Positions 34,191-45,300 of a DNA stretch of 64,000 nt are shown piece after piece. The notes under the pieces are model-generated. The model was not told where the DNA came from and did no database searches. It saw only the letters and a list, made by a program, of their open reading frames with translations. Both the position numbers and the translations under genes were made by a program. Positions within the stretch are counted from its first letter, which is position 1; each line of letters starts with the position of its first letter. The stretch is from the NCBI GenBank assembly GCA_030704615.1, contig CM060731.1, positions 6,014,001-6,078,000 of the forward strand, given 5' to 3'. The stretch is from Takakia lepidozioides (Eukaryota; Streptophyta; Takakiopsida; Takakiales; Takakiaceae).

Positions 34191-36700
34191 ATGAATGTTT
34201 TAAAATTTTGCCTTGGGAAGTACATAGATGAAATAGGGGAATAATTTTCATTTTAAAAAGTGAACTTTGGGGAAAAAAAAAAAAAATTGCAATTGTCGAA
34301 TGCAAAAACATTACAGTAGTGAATGCTAGTACTAACTACTTACTAACTATTAACTACTTACTACTGAGATTTAATGAAAAGTGCCGAATTCCAGAAAAAT
34401 CGGATGAAGCTTAGATGAAAAAATGAATATGTCATTAAGCATGCCGAACCTGGTGACCTGCATGTAGTTAATGATTCCGGCACGGTCCGTCGAAATAGAG
34501 TGGCCTCTACGGTAGATGAAAATTAGCTAGATAATTTGTATGTAATCAAATAACTGTCTTATTTACAATTTCTAAGCACTCCTACACATTTGGCTTGTTT
34601 TAGTGTGAATGCACCCACGTGTCATTCTCTTATTGATTGAGACATGCAAAAAAATCCAAAGTGGCATTTAAAAATATATATATATGACAAGGATGTGTCA
34701 AAGTACACAACTCTCTATGCTGTACTTGATTCTTTGTCGATATTAATTTGATTGTATATGTCTAGAATTCTTTTGGTGGTGACCTTTCAATCAAGAATGG
34801 CCTTATGTTTGGTTATTTTTCCAAGACACCTCTTTTAATATGGTTTAAAGGGCCTCAGTCCATGTACACAGAGGTTTTGTATTTCATCAGTAAATTCTAA
34901 AGTGGCATAGTATAACCATCCTTTTGGATCTTGCACTATACATGGACAAATGATATTTGCCATCTTATGGCAAGCTACACACAAAAGGATCTCCCAATAC
35001 ACACTTGCAAAATCTTATAATCAATTTTCAAGATGCATGAATCCTTACACTTATGCAAATAAACCAAGGAAACAATGTAGTGAGTCTATTTCATATACTT
35101 CGATCCCTTTTAAAGCATTCATGAAGTTGAGCATCACTCCTATAAAAGCATGTCCCCTCTGGTGATCCCAAATCACTTTCTGCATTAAGTTTCAATTAGC
35201 ATGTTGCACGGTGTCAATTAAATTTAAGGTTGGTGAATTTTTAGTGACTTCCATAGATTTTGTGTTTTATAGTGATTTTGGTGGTTTGGCTAATAATGTC
35301 TTTTACTCTTTTTGTTCACATTATTTATTGTTCAAATCTTTTATCAAAACTGAAATCAAGTTCTGTATAAATTCTGGATTATTTTCCGACGTCAAATGTA
35401 CTCTTCACGGGTTTTTAAGTGAAAGTAACCGGAAATACAACTGCCTAGCCTAGATAAACTAATTATTAGGAACAGTAAACGGCGAGATGGTGAGGGAAAA
35501 CCCAATCGTGCGTAATTCCATAAACAAAATCTGGAAAATTTCGGCAATGCAACCTTCGCGGCTTTGTGCCCGCGCTTTTCAGTTCAAATTTCACTGGCTT
35601 CACGGCCTTCACCTACCTAATAATAAGTTATTGCAATCACCGGGTGATTGACCGCGTATGATTTTTATTCATAGCCGCGTCAGATGACCAGTGACTCTGT
35701 CTCTCCCACTTTGTTTCATCTGAAGCAGATTGTTTGAGTGTGTTTCGTCCGCCAGGTACTGCAATTGTATTACTTCGATCATGTTGCTCGTGAGGACATT
35801 CTTTGATAGCTTTTTGGTTGTGTAGAATAAGTAGTTTGCGCATCACAATTCAACTGTAACTAGGCTCGTTTCACATAATCACAAACAAGTACTCCAAACA
35901 AGGGATGCAGATCAAAGGATCACACTATAGTCAGTACTACAACAGAGATCTGTTGTCTTCGGATCTCGTGTTTCGTTTCTATCACCAGGATGTCATAAGA
36001 CAGTCCAAAAACACTTGAAAATACCTCAGAATTTATGAGTATAATAGCTTTCAAATTTCTTCACCGATATCTTTGAAAACGTCAAGAAATCTCCCAACTT
36101 GCAATGATGTAGTCAACCCTTGATAAATGTTAGGCTTGGGAGGCACATGAATGGTAACATATATGGTGATTTAACAGGTTAACAAATAGAAAGTGCAATT
36201 TTCAACCAAGTAACATTTATATATTGTGACCAAATATTTTCAAATTTTTTGAAAAAGAAAGAAATCATACCACAATGCAAGAATCATCTGTGGATTGTAG
36301 CGTTTTTTTTATGCGCAAAATTAATTAATTGCAACCGGCCAAGGCAGCTAAAGCACAACAACTCTAGTTCCTAGAGGAATATTAAATGGCACAAGAGTAA
36401 CGCCAAAAGAGCCAGATTTTGCAATGCACAACTTAAAACTTTAGCCATTTGTAAGAGTACCCTAATCAACCAGCTAGGGTTAACAAGCAAACGCCTTGAT
36501 ACAGAGCAAAATAATTGAGACATGATCCTTACCGGCTTTCTCCTCCTCTAGCCGTTGCTGCCTTTTATCAATAATAATAGTAATAGCTATATGGCTGTTT
36601 TCTTAAAACTTTTGATGGTGCAAAAATGATTGTTGGAAGGAAGTGGAATACAAAATCATCCATTGGTCCAGAAAAGCGAAAGTGGCATGCTGTATTCACA
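34191..36700. other. AT-rich intergenic DNA, nothing recognised
   Basis: No coding region, RNA gene or terminal repeat recognised. Simple A-runs at 34270 and TA repeats at 34672. Confidence 0.5.
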
Positions 36701-39700
36701 AAGATTAAATACAAATTTGTACAAGTAGCTTTGTACAGAATTTAAAATACGTGAAATGGAACTGTATATGGAACGTGAACATGGATATATTGCACATATT
36801 GCTATGAACAAACTGAAAGTCGGGTTCATCTTTATCTTTCAAACAGTACCCAACCATTCCAGTATACGTATGCAAGCTTGTGTGTTTCAAGAGTTTACAA
36901 TGGACATAATTGCCAGGTGGAGCAATTTTTGGATCATCCCATCCCAATTCAGTTTCGATAAATTTAGTGAGTGTCACCAGACTTTTCACAAACAACTTGC
37001 ATACCATTTGCAAATGAAAATGTAGAAGACTCCCACCTCTTTCCAAAGACAAATATCGACCTCACAATATCGACGCAGGAAGGTACCCATTTTTGTCAGA
37101 TAGGTACGATCGATATATGTTCCTCCCACGCCAATAGTAACACTACCTTGAATGAAATTCTTACCTTCTCTAAATCGATCCCTTGCCTTCCTCCTAGCAT
37201 TTGCCTTCATGCCCATCCTGAACCTCTCCTCTTCTACTCTCCTCTTCTACTGCGGGCTTCCAACATGGGCTTCAAACGGCAAGCAGAGACCTTCAAGTGG
37301 CAGTGGAATTTTTTGGAAGCATGCATGGTTGTCGCAACGTGGACAGTTGTCAAAAATCTATCGCAAAACTACAACTGTCATCGTAACCCTGCCCCGCCAC
37401 CCCATTGGTCGTTCCCATTTATAAAGTACCTTACGGCTCGAGTCGGGCCTGCGTGCGCTACGCACGGTAGCTGCCCCACGTGGCGCAGGTAGGAACATAA
37501 TACCCCCCTAGCAGCGCCCCGGCGGGGCGCTACCTAGTTCATATCGTGATTCAACAGTCACGATCCAGTTTAAAAGCATGGTACCATCCTCGATCAGAAT
37601 GAGGTGTCCATACCAGTAAATTAGCAAAATGTTCTTATAGTGATCATCCTACTCCTCACAAGTAAAATACAACGGACTAGCTCTACACAACGCTGAACAA
37701 CTACCATCACTAAATTCACCATGTGAGTACATCACATATATATACAAAAATGAAACAGTTTGTTTGATATACATCAAAGGAATTGAATTGATGTCGTTAT
37801 GAAATATGCCCTTGTGGTGAGGGCGTGCAGAGCGGGAGCGCGGGCCCCCAAAGTTTGTTATCCTCATGTAAGCATAGCGTGAGGAGAAAAGCGTGACCAA
37901 GATAACAAATGATACCATATAAAAACTATAACTCAACCAGGGTTTCTCAAGGCGTAACCCTGTGGAGGATAGCGAAAAACCCTATATTTATAGTGTTGGT
38001 GGTGGCAGGCCACAAACCCTAGTAGCGGAGGATTTCGCTTTGAGAAACCCAAAGTTTGTTATCTTATAAATATAGCGTGAGGAGAAAATGCGTGAGCAGG
38101 AAAACAATTTCGACAATATAGACACTTATTCTATTTCGTTCGCGAAAATACAAGAGGTCTTGCACTATCTCGCGATACATATAAAAGGATATATATATAT
38201 ATATAATATAAATATAAATATAGTTCTAAAAAGGGAAACACCTGGGAGCGACTGCTCACAAATCAGTGACATTACCATGTCGGGCCACTAGAGTGTACGG
38301 GTTTCATTGAGATAATTCCAAGTGATATATGAATATACAAAATCAACAGGGAACGTCGTGATTTTTCCTAATATATGTCATTGCCGAATCAAAGCACTTT
38401 GTATTTAATTGCCCTTTCTATATTTCCTCAGCACTATGCTCACGTGTATTTTAAATAGAAGATTTAGAACCATGGCGACATGGGTAAAGGGAAACGAGGC
38501 TGAAAAATCATCACTTTTCGCCAATAGCTGATCTGATGGGCCCACCATTTGCTAGAGGGGCCGCCACAGGGAGGCACATGGCGCCATATTGAGTGAAGAC
38601 AATTTACAACAGAGGAGCCAGATCCCACCGACCACGTGCAGGACATCGCCGCATTCCGAGTGCGCGGGAGGACGTGGAGAGCCAGCTATGTTGCCCATTT
38701 TTGTACATATATATATATATATATATATGGGTAAGTATAGTATAGTCTGTATAGATAGACTTTGTAGTGGTAAATCTATACTATAAGTATGGGTAGCTTA
38801 GTGGTAGAGATCTCCTAACCTAGCAAATCAACTTGGTGTTCAAATCCTAAACACCTTAATGTTTTTTTGATAGCAACCTGGTTTGGATGATAAAGTTCCT
38901 AAATATGAAAAAGGTGGCCGCGGAGGAGGGCAAAAGGTGACTGCAGAGGAGGATGATAATCAAAAGGGTGGCAGAGGGTTACAAAAACGGAATGAGAATG
39001 TCATTTATTCATTGTTTTTGGGATGAAAGGACACATGTCAGCAAATTTAGGACCTAAAAAAAAAAAACCTAAAACACGTCTTCCTTCTTTCATTTTTTTC
39101 CTCCCATAAAACACAAAACTAAACATAGTGACATATAAGTTTCATTACTGTTTACAAGCTTTGTGAGCCAAGTTACTTGGTAATTTTATTTGTATTTCCA
39201 AGAGCCTTGCAAACATTGATACTTCTTATCTATGTGCCATGTAGCATTAGGCAGGGTCGTTTTGGGCCAGGGTTCAAATATGCCACTTAGAGTATATTGA
39301 CTGAAACGCAATTTAAGCCAATTTAAGGTTTTTTACTTATGAAGTCTACTAGGTTTTAGGTTCATTCGCCCAATACCCATTCAAAATCTCATATTATCGC
39401 CAACCATTTCCACTACGCATTTTGTACAAGCGCCGGACATGCTCTTCTAAGGTTCTAATGGATGCCACTTGTGCTACAATGTAAATACCTTAAAAGAAGC
39501 GCTGCCTCCACAGCCTCTCCAGAGTTCGAACATGCCTTTACAGATCTCTTAGACTGTTCTTGCCAGTGTTTTTTTTTTGTTTTTTTTTTTTTTTTTTCAT
39601 ATTTCCAAAATCGCTGGCGGGGCCACTTGTGGATTTCACCCAGTACCCATGTGGCGAGAATATCGAGGTGACAAAGTTAGAAAAGTGGCTATATTCCAGG

Positions 39701-41339
39701 TGTTATGTTTTCATTAGTTCACGTCGGCAAGATTAGGCTCCTGAAATTTATCTCCCGGTGCTTTTTGGCGAAAATCGCCAGATTTCGACCTGGAAACTCG
39801 GTCAGCTACTTATATAAGGGAATTATGGGGGTAGAATCTGAGTTTTTTGTGAGAAAGAAAAACACTAGTGGTTCTTGCCTAGTCCGGCAATTTTTGGGCA
39901 TTTGGCCGGGTTTGGGTTCAACCCTCTATGAGGGTTTGGTTCACATGTTCACTGACTACGGTGTGTGTGCCTCATGGTGTAACAAGGGTTTAATTTTTTC
40001 CCCCAAATAATCCCAAATAATAAAAAAATAAGTGCATGGAATTCATGCAAGATAGTCATTATGAATAGGTAGTAAAAAACTGGAAGATGAGACGGTGTCT
40101 ATTAATAAATATCATGGTAACAGGATTTGAGCCCTGAATCACTCGGATGGCACGCAGGTAATATCCGATTGACTTTCATTCATGGCATGCTTAAGAAGTT
40201 GAACTCCAGACCTAAAGGCCAAACAAAACTAGTCACATGAAGCTGTTCATCCAGGGGATGTCATTCGTTAGAATACAGACAGAATATTCTAGTGACACTG
40301 CCTCGATCGAATTCGGAGCGTAATCAAAAGTATTGGTGCTAAAGCAGCTGAAACCCTTTGCGTAGTCCTAAGTACCTTAGGCAATAAAAAAAATATTACA
40401 ATAATATTTTGGGAATGTTTGCACTATGCAGCTGTGCTCTTGAGGCTCACACACTACCCAACCTCGGCGAAACCTGACCAATATTGGAAATAGCCCAACA
40501 GGTCAGCCCGATCGAGCCCCTCACCTGCGAATGGTTGGCCAAATGGCGGTGTGAGATTTTAAATTGTCTAGAAAAGAGCTAATAAAGAGAGGTACAAAGC
40601 ACAAAGGGTGTAGAAGGTCGACCTAAATCTGATACTCCTGGTGCAAGTTCCGTACCGGCCGCATTGGAGTTATGTATTGTCTGTTATCTCTGTCCATCTA
40701 TGAGGTCAGCAAATATGTTATCTGTCCATCCACGAGGTCAGCAAAAAACATTCCATGTCCATTCCATGTCCATCCATGAGGTCAACAATTATAGACCCCG
40801 TCCATCCACGAAGTCTCGAATATGTAGGCAGTAGGTTGGAAACATGGGTACTTGTTGAGCCCAGATCCAACCATAACGTGACACGTATGCGGAATTGGGT
40901 GACCTGTTGGCTATACCTATGTAGCGATCGATTCGACGATATTAGGGTGCGGAGCCAACAACCTATGCTACTGGATGAATGAAGGTCGCCTCTGTTCGTC
41001 ACTTGTTAAATATTCGTCCATCCATCAACAGAGTCCGTCGCGGGCAGGTACTTACAAAACGTTTGGGGGTCGCTTTCAACAGCGAGAGATCTCGGGCAGA
41101 CCCCGAATATTTGTCTTTGGGCAGCAGCCGAATGGGGCCTGCTTTCCCGGCGACCCGTTTCAACAATTCAAATTGAGTTCCGCGCCTCGCGATTCGCTCA
41201 AACTACTTCGACTCGTGGGTATGGGTGGACCCTTAAGAGTGCCACGTGCTGTACTGCGAGTGGCTGTGACCCATGTTTAGGGCCCAACGGCAGTCATAAG
41301 GCCCACCGTCTGACGCTGGGTGGCTTCAGTCCAGGGCTG
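36701..41339. other. Intergenic DNA with several small repeats, no gene recognised
   Basis: Overlapping frames on both strands at 36705-37500 lack a recognisable domain. At 37513-37531 is a short hairpin with arms AGCGCCCC / GGGGCGCT. TA microsatellites lie at about 38190 and 38708, and T runs at about 39566-39598. A TATATAAG box-like site at 39810 precedes a 101-codon frame (39705-40010) that I do not recognise. Four copies of a GTCCATCCAYGAGGTCAGCAA-like 21-mer occur between 40690 and 40830. From about 40900 the sequence becomes GC-richer toward the MAP65 gene. Confidence 0.4.
37849..38110. repeat. Direct duplication about 200 bp apart
   Basis: AAAGTTTGTTATCCT followed by AGCGTGAGGAGAAAAGCGTGA at 37849-37915 is repeated with small changes at 38050-38110. 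Between them lie GGGTTTCTCAAGGCG (37940) and, near 38032, GATTTCGCTTTGAGAAACCC, which are partly inverted copies of each other. The arrangement suggests a small foldback or tandem element. No coding content. Confidence 0.6.
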
Positions 41340-42383
41340 CAGCAGTGTGGGCGTGGAGAGAGAGACAGAGATTGCATGTGTTGGAGTTTCTGCAGTTCAG
41401 GTTTTTAAGATTGTGAACTGAGTCTGCTTTGTGGAGGGTTAGGTTCTCCAGTTGCAGCCCCGCTTTATGTGTGTGTGTCAGTGTGTTAGAGAGAAAGGGA
41501 GGAAGAGGAAGATCGCATGTGTTGGAGTGCCTGCAGTTCGTGTCTTGAAGATCGTGGAGGTATTGTACTTTTTTGTCGAGTTTCTTCCCTTTCCTCATCG
41601 GGTAAAGAGAGGATGAGCTTGGTGTTAGAATGCTGTCGTCATAGGGATGTGTTAGGAGCCATGCCTTGTTGTTTTGACGATTGTGGAGGCAGTGTGCTTC
41701 GATCGTCGTTTCTCAAGTGGCTACTTCAATTTTAACCGATTTTAGCTGTAAAAGAGAGGGAGGGGAGGGGCGATGTATGTGCAACTTAAAATGTTACCGT
41801 AGCTCCTCCATTGTGGGTTCCGAGTGTACCATGAGGTTCAGGTGTCGTCTTCTCCTTCTACATTATCTCTTCCCAGCCTTGCTAGCGTTTCTTTATGTCT
41901 CAGTTCTCTTGCTATCGCTGCACTCCGTTGTTCTCCCTCCTGACACCTTTGTCACCGCATGTTTTACCCTTCCTCGCTACCCTGGGGTCTCTGGGAAGGC
42001 TTCGTGGGGTTGACAGCAGGATGATTCCTCAGTACGTCGAGGCAATGACGCTCTTGCGGTTGTCATCACGGTGGTACTGTAGTCGCCATTGCAATGCCGA
42101 GGACTCATCATCCCCCCTGATGCTCTTGGCCAACTTACAAGTGCATCCCTCGGCCTCAAATCTGTGTATATGCATTGCTAGAGGCTTATCAGTTGCTAAG
42201 CACGGGTCTAACAAAACACGCTACGCCCGTTCCTCCTTGACTGGGTGTAACCGATGTTTTCTTGTCATAAACTCTTTCTTTTCGTCTTCAGCAATCCGCA
42301 CACGTCCGTCATCAACACTTTTTGTTTCTTTTTCCTCGCAGTCCTTAAATGTTCGTGGAAATGCAGGTGTGTAGACAGTTATA
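41340..42383 (+). promoter_or_regulatory. Probable MAP65 5' untranslated and promoter region
   Basis: GC-richer DNA directly upstream of the MAP65 start codon. It contains a partial direct duplication about 140 bp apart: GCATGTGTTGGAGTTTCTGCAG at about 41374 and GCATGTGTTGGAGTGCCTGCAG at about 41514. A candidate leader intron is suggested by donor- and acceptor-like sites (for example GTAAAGAGAG at about 41600 and TTTTCCTCGCAG near 42330). No core promoter element can be assigned with confidence. Confidence 0.4.
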
Positions 42384-45300
42384 ATGGTACAGCAGCCGGT
42401 GCAGGCGCAGGTGGATACCACTTGCGGATCCTTACTTCGGGAGTTGCAGGTATGGGTCTGTCCCTGTTACAAGATTTTAGGCCTCCGTAATGCCGTTTTT
42501 CTCTCATCTATATGAACTTACTTTCTTCCCATTGTTAATGGGGAGGAATACTGTGGCAAAGATATACAGCAAGAAAAGTGGGAAAGATTGTCATCTGTGT
42601 GAATTACATTCTCATGTGATTCTGTGTTTACTGGGTTGGCAATTGCAGCACATATGGGATGAGGTGGGAGAGAGTGATGCGGAGAGGGACAAGATGCTGT
42701 TGCAGCTGGAGCAGGAGTGCTTGGAAGTCTACAGGCGCAAGGTTGATCATGCCAGCCACGCCCGTGCACGCCTTCATCAAGCTCTTGCTAATGCTGAGGC
42801 CGAGTTTGCCTCTCTGTTCTCTGCTCTTGGTGACCCACCTATTGTTGCACGAGTTAGTATCTTGCCTCTTTAACCTTACACAATCTTGTTGTTGTATGTA
42901 GACTTGTGCTGTGATATGCTCAGCTCTGGGAGGGGGGAGGGGAGTGGTTGTCCCTAACTGGGTAAAATTCATAGAGGCAGATTCTGGGGCTGGGTGCCTC
43001 GAAAAACAAAGAACTTTCTCATGGATGAGCTGGATCAGAGCATGCTGAAGACCGGCATGAGAAGTGCAACTCGTTGTTGGAAATGCTGTCATAATTCCAG
43101 TGTCATGTTGCCAGCATTTCAGAGCCCAATTGGACCCGTAACTGAGCCACATTACTAAAATTGAATGATGAGGGTCTAAGTGGATCATCGTCCTCATCCT
43201 TTAGAGGAGTGGGTTTATTGAGGCAGGTTCCACTCAACGGATTGATCATTAGTAGTGGCCTCAGTACTCGGCACATGGACCTTCATAGCCGTGGTTCCAT
43301 GGTGCAGGATATGCATGTTGCTTTCGTTAATCCTTTGGAGCCGAAGGAAACTTCCAAAACCAGCAGGCTTGCTGGATGTGGCATTTTGAGTTATTAGGTG
43401 ATGAATAGGCTATGTAGTCACTGCCAGTTGTGCATAACTGAGATAGCGGAAGTCAGTCTTCTCAACATGTTTCTCTGGAATCACAGGAGAAACGAACAGG
43501 AACGCTAAGGGAGCAGTTAGCTTCCATTGGGCCCCAGTTAGAAGAGTTGCGGCAAAGGAAGGAGGAGCGAGCCAAACAGTTCCTGGAGATCAAAGGACAG
43601 ATTTCAAAGATATGTGGAGAAATTGCAGGTTCTCACTCTGCAGATTTTTACCCAAATGGCGATCATGATCTGTCGATGAGACGGCTGGAAGAGTACCAAA
43701 CTCAGCTCCAATCCCTTCAAAAGGAAAAGGTTAGCATTCTAATATGTCACTTGTTCTGCAGAATGAAGAGTCTGACACACACATATAATTTGTTTTTTTA
43801 CGTTGTGCAGAAGAAGGAAACCCTGACTGGAATTGCAGATTGCAAGTCTCAATTGTCTAACGCCTGTTTGGGTCTTCACAGAGTGATCGGCTCCACAAAG
43901 TGCTGGCGTACGTGAATGCAGTGCATGAGCTCTGCACGGTTCTTGGCATGGACTTCTTTCAGGTCATCACACAAGTGCCTGTTTGGGGTCTGTTTGGGGT
44001 CTTCACAGAGTGATCGGCTCCACAAAGTGCTGGCGTACGTGAATGCAGTGCATGAGCTCTGCACGGTTCTTGGCATGGACTTCTTTCAGGTCATCACACA
44101 AGTGCATCCAAGCTTAGACGATTCCACGGGAGGACAGCCCAAGAGCATCAGTAATGAAACTCTTGACCACCTGGCCAAGAGCATCCATGCACTGAATAGG
44201 AGAAAAAAAAAGCGCATTCAAAAGGTGAACCTATTTGTAGAGACATACTGAATAACATTCTTGCACATATGGGCACTATTTTGGTGTGTAGGGTTGCTCT
44301 GGCGATGTAAATTTAGGTGTGTCCTGCCAGCACTATTCTTTCTGAAACTCATTGATATGTGAGTGCAAGGAGATGCCAGTGCAAGTGCCAGATGTGCTGA
44401 TCAGTTGTGTCCTGTAGCAATGACAAACATACTGCTCCAAAAATCATGACACTTGGAGCTGGACTCAATGTGTTCGGAGAGAAAGAATACTCATACTAGA
44501 AGGATGAAATTAGGACTGTTCTCTTGCATATGTAAGCTGTTTTGCTGATTGACAAATGCCACCCTTTGTATTCTCACAGCTACAAGACCTTGGGGCATCT
44601 ATGATAGAGATGTGGAACTTGATGGACACTGCTGTTGAAGATCAGCAGCTGTTTCAGCATGTCACCTGCAACATTGCAGCCTCTGAAGATGAAGTCACTA
44701 CGCCTGGTGCCCTTGCGCTGGATGTCATTGAACAAGTTAGTTCACACTGCTTATTCTCCTGGTCTTTGGTGACTGTTTCCTAAATGACATTTCGAGCTCA
44801 GGCTGTGGGAGTCTCCCCTAGTATAAAAAAAAAAAAAAATGTGGGGAATGATACTAAATGTGCAGAATGTGGCATGGATTCATGCTTTCTCTGACTTGTA
44901 GGCCACACTTCCCTGACCATGTGTGCAGGCAGAGGTGGAAGTTGAGAGATTAGACCAGTGTGAAGCCAGCAAAATGAAAGAGCTTGTGTTTAAAAAGCGG
45001 TTGGAGCTCGAGGAGATATGCAGACGTGCTCACATGGAACCTGATTCCCTCACTGCTGAAAGACAAACAAGATGGTCTTGATTGATTCAGGTAATTGCAA
45101 ACCAACGCATTAACCACTCAGTATTCAACCGGCTTGCAGACTACCAAATTAGAGCAGTTTGGGAGCCATCTGTGTAATTGCAGTTGTCATCATGGATCTG
45201 CATGGTTTGCAGGCATGGTGGACCCTGCAGAACTCCTCAGCAACATAGAGGAGCCGATCGGCAAAGCCAAGGATGAGGCATATAGCCGGAAGGAAATTAT

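Noticed and set aside
36971-37492. 173-codon plus-strand frame
   Set aside because: No domain, overlapping frames on both strands, and no splice or start context.
39705-40010. 101-codon frame after a TATATAAG site as a gene
   Set aside because: The order of frame and box is wrong for a promoter, and there is no domain or homologue that I recognise.
43800-43880. Extra MAP65 exon beginning after GTTGTGCAG at 43811
   Set aside because: The conserved junction LQKEK to SDRLHKVL is formed by direct joining to the next exon; the segment would disrupt it.
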